From: Vulcanimicrobiota bacterium
Lineage (GTDB): Bacteria; Vulcanimicrobiota; Vulcanimicrobiia; Vulcanimicrobiales; Vulcanimicrobiaceae
DNA: 34,436 bases
NCBI GenBank assembly: GCA_003136355.1
Contig: PLED01000070.1
Span: 1 to 34,436 of the forward strand
Direction: 5' to 3'
A program made the translations under genes and the position numbers. The notes under the pieces are model-generated. The model did not search any database and had not been told where the DNA came from. It saw only the letters and a list, made by a program, of their open reading frames with translations. Below, piece by piece: positions 15,526 through 24,847 of the stretch. Positions within the stretch are counted from its first letter, which is position 1. Every line of letters begins with the position of its first letter.

Positions 15526-17211
15526 GTGATCAAGCACGATGTCGTGGTCATCGGTGGCGGTCTGGCCGGCATGCGCGCCGCCGTGGAAGCGGCCGAGCGC
15601 GGGGCCGACGTTGCCATCGTCAGCAAGATGCACCCGGTCCGCAGCCACTCCGGCGCGGCCCAGGGCGGCATCAACGCCGCTTTAGGCAATACGGCCGAGG
15701 ACACGCCCGCAAACCACGCCTTCGACACCGCCAAGGGCTCCGATTACCTGGGCGACCAGGACGCCATCGAGGCCATGTGCGACGACGCGCCCCGCCAGAT
15801 CATCTGGCTGGAGCACCGCGGCTGCATCTTCTCGCGCCTCCCCGACGGCAGGCTGGCGCAGCGCCCCTTCGGCGGCGCCGGCTCGCCCCGCACCTGCTAC
15901 AGCGCCGACGTCACCGGGCTGGTTATCTTGCACACCCTCTGGGAGCAGCTCGAGCGCTTCAACGTCAAAGTCTACGAAGAGTATTTTTGTACGGCGCTTT
16001 GCACCGAGGACGGAGTCGGCACCGGCGTCGTCGCGTACAACATGCGCAACGGCCAACTGGAACTGATTACCGCTAAAGCCACGATCTTCGCCACGGGCGG
16101 ATGCGGCCGCATGTACGCCAAGACGACCAACGGCTACGCCTCGACAGCTGACGGCCTGGGCATCGCGTTTCGCGGCGGCCTGCCGATCATGGACATGGAG
16201 TTCGTCCAGTTTCATCCGACCTCGCTCAAAGAAAACGGTGTGCTTCTTTCGGAAGCGGCGCGCGGCGAAGGTGCGCATTTGCTGAACTCACTCGGCGAGC
16301 GCTTCATGTTCAAGTATGCGCCCGAAAAAGGCGAACTCGCTTCGCGCGACGTGGTATCGCGCGCAGGCTGGACCGAGATCATGCAAGGCCGCGGGATCGA
16401 CGGCTGCGTGCTGCTCGACTTGCGCCATCTCGGACGCGAGAAGATTCTCGAGCGCCTGCCGCAGATTCGCGAACTTGCGCTCGACGCGACCGGCAAAGAC
16501 GCCATCGACACGCCCATCCCGATCTTACCGGGTATGCACTACACCATGGGCGGCATCGAGACCGACAAATTCGGAGCGACGCGCATTCCGGGAATCTATG
16601 CCGCCGGCGAAGCGGCTTGCGTTTCCGTGCACGGCGCCAATCGTCTAGGCGGCAACTCGCTGCTCGAGACAATCGTCTTCGGCGCGCGCTCGGCCAAGCA
16701 CGCCTGCGAGTATATAAAGGAAATCGGCGACGTGCGGCCGTCGGAGCGCACGCTCAAAGCCGAGCAGGAGCGCATCGACCGCTGGCTTTCCAAGAACGAA
16801 GGTGTGCGCGCTCCGCAGATTCGCGCGCAGATGAACAAAACGATGAGCGAAAACGTCTTCATCTTCCGCAACGAAAAAGAGCTAACGAAAGCGGTCGACG
16901 ACCTGCTCGAGATTCGTAAAACGTTTGACCGCGACGTCTACGTGATGGATAAATCCAAAACGTTCAATACCGACCTGGTCCACGCCATGGAAGTCGACTT
17001 CTTGATCGACGCGGCCATGTGCGTCGCCAACGGCGCGCTCGCCCGCAAAGAGTCCCGCGGCGCGCAAGCACGCACCGATTATCCCGAGCGCGACGACGAA
17101 AACTGGATGCTCCATACGCTAGCGTGGCGCCAAGACGGGCAGAACCCGCGCCTCGATTACTCCCGCAAAGTAACCATCACCAAGTGGGCGCCGACCGTGA
17201 GATCGTACTGA
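15526..17211 (+). CDS. sdhA: Succinate dehydrogenase/fumarate reductase flavoprotein subunit
   Basis: FAD-binding catalytic subunit oxidising succinate to fumarate (or the reverse). 561 aa from the GTG at 15526, with GAAGG just upstream. The N-terminal dinucleotide fold is VVVIGGGLAGMRAA (residues 6-19), then SHSGAAQGGINAAL with the likely FAD-linkage His. The FATGGCGRMY segment, the FVQFHPTS substrate loop, E-A-A-R-G-E-G, and the catalytic Arg/His region HYTMGGIETD to HGANRLGGNSL follow. The TGA stop shares one base with the sdhB ATG (TGATG). Roughly the first 145 codons use GCC, CCC and CAG more heavily than the rest, a visible change of codon habit near 15960. Confidence 0.96.
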   Translation: MIKHDVVVIGGGLAGMRAAVEAAERGADVAIVSKMHPVRSHSGAAQGGINAALGNTAEDTPANHAFDTAKGSDYLGDQDAIEAMCDDAPRQIIWLEHRGCIFSRLPDGRLAQRPFGGAGSPRTCYSADVTGLVILHTLWEQLERFNVKVYEEYFCTALCTEDGVGTGVVAYNMRNGQLELITAKATIFATGGCGRMYAKTTNGYASTADGLGIAFRGGLPIMDMEFVQFHPTSLKENGVLLSEAARGEGAHLLNSLGERFMFKYAPEKGELASRDVVSRAGWTEIMQGRGIDGCVLLDLRHLGREKILERLPQIRELALDATGKDAIDTPIPILPGMHYTMGGIETDKFGATRIPGIYAAGEAACVSVHGANRLGGNSLLETIVFGARSAKHACEYIKEIGDVRPSERTLKAEQERIDRWLSKNEGVRAPQIRAQMNKTMSENVFIFRNEKELTKAVDDLLEIRKTFDRDVYVMDKSKTFNTDLVHAMEVDFLIDAAMCVANGALARKESRGAQARTDYPERDDENWMLHTLAWRQDGQNPRLDYSRKVTITKWAPTVRSY

Positions 17212-18167
17212 TGGCTCAAGTCAAACTCGACATCTTTCGCTACGACGAAGCCGTCGACGCCGTGCCGCATCGCGACACAGTCGAAATCGACGTCCCCATT
17301 ACGATGACGGTGCTCGATGCGCTCGAAACTGCTAAAGCCGAAGTCGACGGCTCGATCAGCTTCCGCCGTTCGTGCCGTTCGGCGATCTGCGGTTCGTGCT
17401 CGATGAACATCAACGGTGTGACCGGGCTGGCCTGCAAGACGCCGTGCAAGAGCGTCATGAACGACGACGGCGTCATCCAGATCGATCCGATGCCGAATTT
17501 CCAGCCGATGAAAGATCTCGTCGTGCACATGGACCCGTTCTGGGACAAATACACGCGCCTCAAGCCTTACCTCCAGCCGGCCGACCGCGACGAAGACCAC
17601 GAACTCGAGCGTCGCGTGAGCCCGGCGGACATGAAGAAACTCGTCGATGCGGCCAACTGCGTGATGTGCGCCACCTGTTACGCACTCTGCCCAGTCGTCA
17701 GCGTCGATCCGTCGTTCGCGGGCCCTGCAGCTATTGCGTACGCGTACCGCTTCATCGAAGACGTCCGTGACGGCAAGAGAAAAGAGCGCCTGGCACAGAT
17801 CAATGAAGATTATCTCTGGCTGTGCGCGCACTGCTACGCATGTTCGTACTGTCCCAAGCACGTCGATCCGCACGACCGCATCGTCGACGTCAAACGCGCC
17901 ACGATACAAGAAGGCGTGATGATGGACCACCCCGGACCGCGGCACGCCCTGGTCGTCAACAGGACGATCAAGAAGACCGGTATGCTCGCCGAGACCGAAG
18001 TCATTCTAGGCACCGTCGGCCGCTTCAATTTCCGCGCTCAGTTGAAAGTCGCTCCGCTCGGCTTACGTATGGCCGTCAAGGGCAAGATGCCGCCTCCGTT
18101 CCTCAAGCCGATCCCCAAGGCCGACGAAGTCCGCACGATTTTCGAATCGCTGGAGGTTCCGACATGA
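17211..18167 (+). CDS. sdhB: Succinate dehydrogenase/fumarate reductase iron-sulfur subunit
   Basis: 318 aa from the ATG at 17211, longer than the usual ~240 because of a C-terminal extension after the second cluster motif. Twelve cluster cysteines are seen. C55, C60, C63 and C75 are the [2Fe-2S] ferredoxin domain; C150, C153, C156 and C160 form C-x2-C-x2-C-x3-C-P; C205, C208, C211 and C214 form C-x2-C-x2-C-x2-C-P. Classical SdhB has one cysteine fewer in the last two motifs and so carries [3Fe-4S]. The extra Cys suggests two [4Fe-4S] clusters, as described for type-E enzymes (Sulfolobus). It passes electrons from SdhA to the CCG subunit, with which it overlaps (ATGA). Confidence 0.94.
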   Translation: MAQVKLDIFRYDEAVDAVPHRDTVEIDVPITMTVLDALETAKAEVDGSISFRRSCRSAICGSCSMNINGVTGLACKTPCKSVMNDDGVIQIDPMPNFQPMKDLVVHMDPFWDKYTRLKPYLQPADRDEDHELERRVSPADMKKLVDAANCVMCATCYALCPVVSVDPSFAGPAAIAYAYRFIEDVRDGKRKERLAQINEDYLWLCAHCYACSYCPKHVDPHDRIVDVKRATIQEGVMMDHPGPRHALVVNRTIKKTGMLAETEVILGTVGRFNFRAQLKVAPLGLRMAVKGKMPPPFLKPIPKADEVRTIFESLEVPT

Positions 18168-19114
18168 GCAGTACGCTTCTGCCCGAAGAGCAAGCCACCG
18201 ACTCTCACCGCCATTCCAAGAGTTCGGAGATGCGGCGCTACGGCTTCTTCCCCGGCTGCGTCGCCAAAGAGTCGTGCAAAGAGCTCTTCAACTCGACGAT
18301 GCTGCTGGCCGACAAGCTCGGCATCGAACTGATCGAACTCACGGCGGCCTCGTGCTGCGGCGCGTCGGTCGTCAACGACACGAACCGCGATATCGCGCGT
18401 GTGCTCAATGCGCGCACGTACGCGCAAGCCGAGGCGCTCGGACTTGACGACGTCATCACGATCTGCTCCACCTGCACCGGCCATATGCGCGCCGCCAACA
18501 TGGAACTGCTCGAGAGCGAAGAGCGCATGAACCAAGCGAATTCGATTCTCGGAAAGTTCGGCGCGAAGTATGAAGGCAGCGTCATGGTCCGCCACCTGTT
18601 GTGGCTGCTCATCGACGACATCGGTTTGGACAAGCTGAGCAGCATGGTCGTGCGCCCGCTCAACGGCTTACGCGTCGCGCCCTTCTACGGCTGTCACATC
18701 ATCCGGCCCGAGAAAGTCAACGGCTGGGAGTCCGCGCGTAATCCTCATTCATTGGAAGACATCATCACCGCAATCGGCGGCGAGCCGATTGATTACGCGG
18801 GCAAGACGCGCTGCTGCGGGTTCCACATCCAGCTCGAAAAAGACGGCGTTGCGACGTCGATGGTCGGCCAGAACATGCGGATAGCAAAAGATCGCGGCGC
18901 CGAAGCCGTTATTACGCCGTGCCCGCTCTGCCACTTAGCGCTCGACGGCTATCAGCAAGATGCCGCCGCGCGTTGGGGCCGCACCGATTTGCCGACATTC
19001 CATCTTCCGCAGCTGGTCGCGCTCGCGCTGGGCGTTCCCGCCGAAAAACTCGGGCTGAACAAGCACCTGATCGATCCGCGCACGATTCTTGTCGAACGCG
19101 AACTGATCGCCTAA
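18164..19114 (+). CDS. CCG-domain (HdrB-like) membrane-anchor/quinone subunit of type-E SQR
   Basis: 316 aa from the ATG at 18164 (ATGA overlap with sdhB). Two cysteine-rich CCG domains are complete. The first is C32, C64-C65, C101-x2-C104; the second is C177, C217-C218, C253-x2-C256. There is no long hydrophobic anchor segment. The family is heterodisulfide-reductase subunit B-like. In type-E succinate:quinone oxidoreductases or methylmenaquinol:fumarate reductases this protein (SdhE/SdhC/MfrE in various naming schemes) replaces the usual cytochrome b membrane anchors and may bind a non-cubane [4Fe-4S] cluster. No cytochrome b subunit follows, supporting a three-gene SdhAB-CCG enzyme. Direction of catalysis cannot be decided. 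Confidence 0.92.
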   Translation: MSSTLLPEEQATDSHRHSKSSEMRRYGFFPGCVAKESCKELFNSTMLLADKLGIELIELTAASCCGASVVNDTNRDIARVLNARTYAQAEALGLDDVITICSTCTGHMRAANMELLESEERMNQANSILGKFGAKYEGSVMVRHLLWLLIDDIGLDKLSSMVVRPLNGLRVAPFYGCHIIRPEKVNGWESARNPHSLEDIITAIGGEPIDYAGKTRCCGFHIQLEKDGVATSMVGQNMRIAKDRGAEAVITPCPLCHLALDGYQQDAAARWGRTDLPTFHLPQLVALALGVPAEKLGLNKHLIDPRTILVERELIA

Positions 19115-19120
19115 AAGCGA

Positions 19121-19148
19121 AAGCGCCCGGCGTGAATTGCGGGCGCTT
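19121..19148. terminator. Hairpin between convergent genes, probable bidirectional terminator
   Basis: AAGCGCCCG (19121-19129) pairs fully with CGGGCGCTT (19140-19148) around a 10-base loop. It begins six bases after the stop of the CCG subunit. Leftward transcripts would meet a CTTTTAG tail after the stem, rightward ones have none, so it fits the - strand genes best. Confidence 0.6.
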
Positions 19149-19172
19149 GGATCGGTCACCGATAAAAAGCTC

Positions 19173-19436
19173 CTAGACGCTGGCGAGTTCTCGCTCCCGC
19201 ACGACGACATCGACCGAAACGACGCGTTCGGCCGGGATCTCGATGCGCTCTCCGTCATAATGCACGAGCGGCAAGCCGTCCTGTAAGCGCGCCAGCATGC
19301 GGTTGCGCGTGAACTGCGCCATCTGCGCCTGGTTAAAGCCCTCGGTCACGACGCGCCCGTCGTCCAAAGTAATGGCGAGCTCCGCGGGAAAATGCCTCAA
19401 TTGCCCTACCTCCGAACGCGGCAAATATACCCGCAC
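19173..19436 (-). CDS. Small hypothetical protein
   Basis: 87 aa, ATG at 19436. No family recognised. It reads as a compact alpha/beta protein: strand (MRVYLPRS), L-R-H-F-P-A-E-L-A-I-T-L-D-D-G-R-V-V, a helix (NQAQMAQFTRNRMLARLQ) and a closing strand pair (HYDGERIEIPAERVVSVDVVV). No Cys, no signal peptide, no membrane helix, so it is probably cytoplasmic. It is 10 bases downstream of the next small gene on the same strand and is read towards the sdh operon terminator. Its codon use is like its neighbours, which supports it being real. Confidence 0.6.
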   Translation of the reverse strand: MRVYLPRSEVGQLRHFPAELAITLDDGRVVTEGFNQAQMAQFTRNRMLARLQDGLPLVHYDGERIEIPAERVVSVDVVVRERELASV

Positions 19437-19446
19437 CCGGCGCTTG

Positions 19447-19605
19447 CTACTCCTGTTCCTCAGCCTCGGCGGCGACGATCTCCGGGTTCTGTCTGCGATC
19501 GTAGCGTTTCTTGGTCTTATGTGCGCCGGCCGGACGGAGGTTCACCGCGGGCCCCAGCGGTGGCTTGATCTTGGCTTTGCGGCGACGTTTACGCTTGGCG
19601 GCCAT
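19447..19605 (-). CDS. Very basic small protein
   Basis: 52 aa from the ATG at 19605 with GAAGAGA upstream; the frame extends to 19677 but the extra residues look unlike protein. The sequence opens with A-A-K-R-K-R-R-R-K-A-K-I-K-P-P and ends acidic (AAEAEEQE). The strongly basic front and acidic tail suggest a nucleic-acid- or ribosome-associated protein, but no family is recognised. It is co-directional with the 87-aa gene 10 bases downstream. A chance ORF cannot be fully excluded. Confidence 0.5.
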   Translation of the reverse strand: MAAKRKRRRKAKIKPPLGPAVNLRPAGAHKTKKRYDRRQNPEIVAAEAEEQE

Positions 19606-19676
19606 GGACGAATCTCTTCGACCGGGGCCATCCCGGATGCTTGCGGAACGCTCGGCGCGTGATAGCCCTCGTCCCA

Positions 19677-21125
19677 ATGCTCGAGGAAACTCGCCGGCTC
19701 ACCCATAGTGTCGCCCCTGAGTGGGTAGCGCTTTCCGCGCGGGCCAAGGGTCTCGCACCCGGTTCGTACCTCGAAGGCGAGGAGTGGATTTCGGGGCCAT
19801 GGGCGGTACTCTACGCGGTCAACCGCTACATCCGCACGCTGCAACGCACCGCGGGCGAGCTGCCGCCGCTGAATTCACAGAGCCTTCGCACGGCAGGGGG
19901 TGTGACAAGCGCGCGAGTTTTCCCTCACGACCTGTACGATCGCATTCTGCTGCAAGGCGTCACCGCGGACGTAGTCCTCAACAGCAGTCCACTTTCATTT
20001 ATCCACCCATCGAGCGACTCGAAAAACGTCCTCGTGCTCGGCGCCGGAAATATATCGAGCATTCCCGCGCTCGATGTGCTCTACAAGATCGTCGCCGAGC
20101 GCGCGCGTTGTATTCTAAAACTCAGTCCCGTCAACGACTATCTGCGGCCGGTTTTGGAGCGAGCTCTCGCGCCGTTCGTCCGCGCCGGCAGATTACGTTT
20201 CGTTTCCGGCGACGCCGAATGTGGCGCGCGTCTTTGCACCGGCGACACGATCGACGAAATACACGTTACGGGCAGCGCGGCGACTTTCGCAGCTATTCGC
20301 GCAGTCGCTCCGCACAAACGCATTACCGCCGAACTCGGCAGCGTCACGCCGACGATCGTGATTCCCGGCGATTGGAGCGAAAGCGACCTGCGATTTCAAG
20401 CCGAAAGCATCGCGACCCAAAAAGCGCACAATGCGGGCTTCAACTGCATCGCAGCCCAGGTGCTGCTGGTTCCGCGGGAATGGCCGCTGAAAGAGCGACT
20501 CCTCCAAGAGGTCGAACGCGTTTTCGACGAGCTGGAGCGGCGGCCCGAATATTATCCGGGCGCAACGCAACGGCGCACTGCCTCGGCCGGCGCGGAGTCG
20601 CAACTCCGCAGCATCGCGCGTCTCGACGCGCATGCAGCGACGGGTGCATTCCAAACCGAAGCTTTCTGCGGCGTTTTGTTCAGCGTCGAACTTCCGGGCG
20701 ATACGCACACGTTTTTGCGCGACGCCGTTGCATTTGCCAACGATCGCCTCTACGGAACCCTCGGCGCCAACCTCATTGTCTCTCCCCAGACCGAACGCTC
20801 GATCTCCCGCGCAGTTGCCGATGCGACCTCCGAGCTGCGTTATGGATGCGTCGCGGTCAACGCGTGGGCCGGCCTTGGATATTTCTTAACCGAAACACCC
20901 TGGGGAGATTACCGCTCGCAGGGTGAGGGTCTCGGCGTCGTGCACAACTCCTACTTGCTCGCCAACACGCAGAAAAGCATCGTCCGCGCACCGTTTAGGC
21001 CGCTCACAAAGCCGCCGTGGTTTGTCACCAATAAAAAACAGGCGCGTCTGGGCCGCCTGCTCTGCGATTTCGAAGCGGCGCGCACGCCGCTGAATGCCTT
21101 GCTCGTAATTTTAGCCGCGATGTGA
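19677..21125 (+). CDS. Divergent aldehyde-dehydrogenase-family protein
   Basis: About 482 aa from the ATG at 19677; TTG at 19641 and GTG at 19659 are in-frame alternatives, none with a good ribosome site. The ALDH layout is clear: a V-L-N-S-S-P-L type segment, a cofactor loop L-K-L-S-P-V-N-D (canonical KP-S/A-E), then HVTGSAATFAAIRA. Next come ELGSVTPTIV holding the general-base Glu, and HNAGFNCIAAQVLLVP with Cys 257 as nucleophile. The usual ELGGK and GQ-x-C are altered to ELGSV and GFNC, so this is an off-branch subfamily and its aldehyde is unknown. The last 15 bases overlap the convergent VOC gene. Confidence 0.85.
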   Translation: MLEETRRLTHSVAPEWVALSARAKGLAPGSYLEGEEWISGPWAVLYAVNRYIRTLQRTAGELPPLNSQSLRTAGGVTSARVFPHDLYDRILLQGVTADVVLNSSPLSFIHPSSDSKNVLVLGAGNISSIPALDVLYKIVAERARCILKLSPVNDYLRPVLERALAPFVRAGRLRFVSGDAECGARLCTGDTIDEIHVTGSAATFAAIRAVAPHKRITAELGSVTPTIVIPGDWSESDLRFQAESIATQKAHNAGFNCIAAQVLLVPREWPLKERLLQEVERVFDELERRPEYYPGATQRRTASAGAESQLRSIARLDAHAATGAFQTEAFCGVLFSVELPGDTHTFLRDAVAFANDRLYGTLGANLIVSPQTERSISRAVADATSELRYGCVAVNAWAGLGYFLTETPWGDYRSQGEGLGVVHNSYLLANTQKSIVRAPFRPLTKPPWFVTNKKQARLGRLLCDFEAARTPLNALLVILAAM

Positions 21126-21512
21126 GCGCTCCGCGGAGCCGTTCTGCACCGAGAGCTCCCAGCGGTAGCCGTCGGGATCGTGGAACCACAGTCCCATATG
21201 CGGCGAGCCAGGCGCTTCGGGACCGATCTCGTCGCCCGGATCCTCGAGGTCGACGCCGTTCTTGCGCAGTTCCTCCAGTGCAGCGTGCAAGTCACGCATG
21301 TTTTGCACGTGAAATGACATGTGCTCCATGACCTGCGGTTCGGGCTTTCCTTTAAAGAGCGCGATCGTGATCGCGTCGTTGCTGACGGCGATGCCGTCTT
21401 CGAAACGAAAGATCTCCTTCAGATCGAAGTTCCCGGTCCAAAATGTCGCGCTGAGCTCCGGGTCTTTAACCGCCAGCGAGAAATGCCCGACGGATCCGAG
21501 CGCAACCGGCAT
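21111..21512 (-). CDS. VOC-superfamily protein
   Basis: 133 aa, ATG at 21512. One VOC module pair: VGHFSLAVKDPELSATFWTGNF at the front, then MEHMSFHVQNMRDLHAALEELRKNGVDL, and the closing GLWFHDPDGYRWELS with D-P-D-G and the metal-ligand Glu. Two His (H10 of the first strand and His of SFHV) plus that Glu could bind a metal. Its ATG shares one base with the stop of the P1-peptidase gene (TGATG), so the two are coupled. It is unlike the other VOC protein at 6686-7099 except for the fold. Substrate unknown. Confidence 0.85.
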   Translation of the reverse strand: MPVALGSVGHFSLAVKDPELSATFWTGNFDLKEIFRFEDGIAVSNDAITIALFKGKPEPQVMEHMSFHVQNMRDLHAALEELRKNGVDLEDPGDEIGPEAPGSPHMGLWFHDPDGYRWELSVQNGSAERSHRG

Positions 21513-22657
21513 CAGTGGACGCCCGCTGCGTGCAGCATATCCAGTACGCGATCCGTGGGAAGACCATAAACCGTGACTCCGCCTTTACCCGTCATTGTCT
21601 TCGCGCTGAATAACGCATCGTAGATCGCGTATTCCGTCGCCTCGGCTGTAGCCCGGTACAGAGCATTCAGTACGGACGTATCGGTAACGATCGGGACGGG
21701 CGGCGCTTTTACTTCAAAATCTCCCGTGCGCGCAAACGAGTATCCCGTGCTGAAAGCGATAAAGAGATCGCCGCTGCCGACATCGCTCGTGAGCCCGGTG
21801 CGCGACATGCCCATGCCGGCGCGCAGGGCGATCGCTCGCAACTGCCGCGAATCCAGCGGCGCATTGGTTGCGACCACAATGATAATGCTGCCGGACGCCA
21901 TGCGGCCGTGCAGCGTCACCCGCTTCGGAAAGACCATCTTGTATTCGTTGCGCAGCGATTCGCCAACGGGGACGCCGGCGATCGTCAATTGCTCGCGCGT
22001 CGAACCGGTATTGTCGTTCACGAGCACGCCGACCGTGTAGCCTCCGAGATCCGCCGGAAGTACGCGCGACGCCGAGCCGATGCCGGCTTTGAATCCGAAT
22101 GCTTTCATCCCGGTGCCCGCGCCGACGCTACCGCGCGCAAACTGGCCGGTCTTCGCCGAGTCTAGTAAGTCGACGACGTCTTGCGCGCCGATCGCGCGCG
22201 CTTGGATGTCGTTTAAAAGTTGATCGTCGCATTCCGCGACAACAGGCAACGGCACATCATCGCGCACGCCGACCTGCGGATGCTGTTGGATCATCCAACT
22301 GATCACGCCGTCGTCGGCACGACCGACGTCCAGCGTATCGGTCAGCACGATCGGTTCCTCAAGATAGCCTGCTTCGTTGACCCAGTGCGTGCCTGTCATC
22401 TCGCCGTTTCCATTAAATGAAAGCGCATACGCGGAGACTTTATGGTTCCAAGGGTCGGCGTCGGGTAAAATCGCGGTCGCTCCCGTGCGAATCGAGGCAC
22501 CTTCGACTTTTGTCACATTGCCGACCGCGACGCCCGGCACATCGGTGATGCCGTCGACGGGTCCGGACGGGTAAAATCCCACGTGAAACGGCACCGCAGC
22601 CGAGGCGGCGGCGGCGGCGCTAAACAGGCACAGCAGGGCAAAGACGGCGAATCTCAC
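21512..22657 (-). CDS. P1-family (DmpA/BapA-type) secreted aminopeptidase
   Basis: 381 aa from the GTG at 22657. A Sec signal peptide fits residues 1-21 (cleavage near A20-A21-V), so the enzyme is exported. The S58/P1 fold begins GITDVPGVAVGNVT at 36-49, has NDNTGST, and carries the conserved self-cleavage site G256-S257 within ASGSIIIVVATNAPL. In DmpA/BapA the new N-terminal Ser is the nucleophile for aminopeptidase, D-esterase or beta-peptidyl activity. The downstream VOC gene is coupled to it. Only 50 bases separate it from pckA on the other strand, so their promoters must overlap the genes or each other. Confidence 0.93.
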   Translation of the reverse strand: MRFAVFALLCLFSAAAAASAAVPFHVGFYPSGPVDGITDVPGVAVGNVTKVEGASIRTGATAILPDADPWNHKVSAYALSFNGNGEMTGTHWVNEAGYLEEPIVLTDTLDVGRADDGVISWMIQQHPQVGVRDDVPLPVVAECDDQLLNDIQARAIGAQDVVDLLDSAKTGQFARGSVGAGTGMKAFGFKAGIGSASRVLPADLGGYTVGVLVNDNTGSTREQLTIAGVPVGESLRNEYKMVFPKRVTLHGRMASGSIIIVVATNAPLDSRQLRAIALRAGMGMSRTGLTSDVGSGDLFIAFSTGYSFARTGDFEVKAPPVPIVTDTSVLNALYRATAEATEYAIYDALFSAKTMTGKGGVTVYGLPTDRVLDMLHAAGVH

Positions 22658-22707
22658 CGTTCACGTTTTAGCCCGAATCACTCTTTCTGCCCTGCAGGGA
22701 GCACCCT

Positions 22708-24276
<1,569 letters not shown>

Positions 24277-24368
24277 CGAATCTTTAACCGTCGCTAATCC
24301 ATTTCTCAGAACCTTTGGGGCACCCATTCGTTACGATAGCGACATCACTCGCTCCCAAAGGAGTCCTC

Positions 24369-24779
24369 GTGTTTAGTTTTCGTTCACTGCTTGTGCCGGC
24401 GGCCTTGGCAACCGCGCTCGCAGTCCCGGCCATCGGCTTCGCGCAAGTGCAGCCGGCAGCCGCGCAAAATCAGCAACAGTCGGGATCGCAGCGCCACCAC
24501 GGCGGCTTCGGGTTCCTGAAAGACCTCAACCTGACCCCGCAACAGCAGACGCAGATCGATCAGATTCGCCAGCAGTACCGTCAAGCGCATCCCAAGGGCA
24601 GCGCTCGCGATCCGCAGGCCATGAAAGACATGCGCGACAAGATGATGGCCGTTCTGACCCCCGCGCAGCAAGCGCAGCTCAAGGCCGACATGCAAAAGCG
24701 TCGCGCCGAGTACGGCCAAGGCCGCAACGGCAACGGACGGAACAGCTTCCCGCAACCGTCGCCTTCACCGGTCGTTTAA
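24369..24779 (+). CDS. Periplasmic Spy/CpxP-like LTXXQ protein
   Basis: 136 aa from the GTG at 24369, preceded by AAAGGAG seven bases away. The first ~25 residues are a Sec signal peptide with a likely cut after GFA or the next Ala. The mature protein is Gln/Ala-rich, with two copies of the family motif, LTPQQ (in LNLTPQQQTQIDQIRQQY) and LTPAQ (in AVLTPAQQAQLKADM), separated by a basic helix. Spy/CpxP family members are helical periplasmic chaperones or envelope-stress sensors; there is no kinase/regulator pair here. A strong terminator follows directly. The 92-base gap before it (24277-24368) shows no clear promoter. Confidence 0.85.
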   Translation: MFSFRSLLVPAALATALAVPAIGFAQVQPAAAQNQQQSGSQRHHGGFGFLKDLNLTPQQQTQIDQIRQQYRQAHPKGSARDPQAMKDMRDKMMAVLTPAQQAQLKADMQKRRAEYGQGRNGNGRNSFPQPSPSPVV

Positions 24780-24799
24780 GCGACCCCGAAGAATACCGG

Positions 24800-24833
24800 C
24801 GGAGCTATCGCAGCGCGATGGCTCCGTCTTTTT
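24800..24833 (+). terminator. Strong intrinsic terminator
   Basis: CGGAGCTATCGC (24800-24811) pairs with GCGATGGCTCCG (24815-24826), one T-G wobble, a three-base loop, then TCTTTTTAT. It ends the transcript of the Spy-like gene. The ATG at 24818 lies inside the stem, which argues against it as the start of pfk. Confidence 0.9.
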
Positions 24834-24847
24834 ATGCCGAAGAGCCA

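Noticed and set aside
24818-24847. ATG at 24818 as start of pfk
   Set aside because: Lies inside the stem of a strong terminator and adds residues before the conserved N-terminus.
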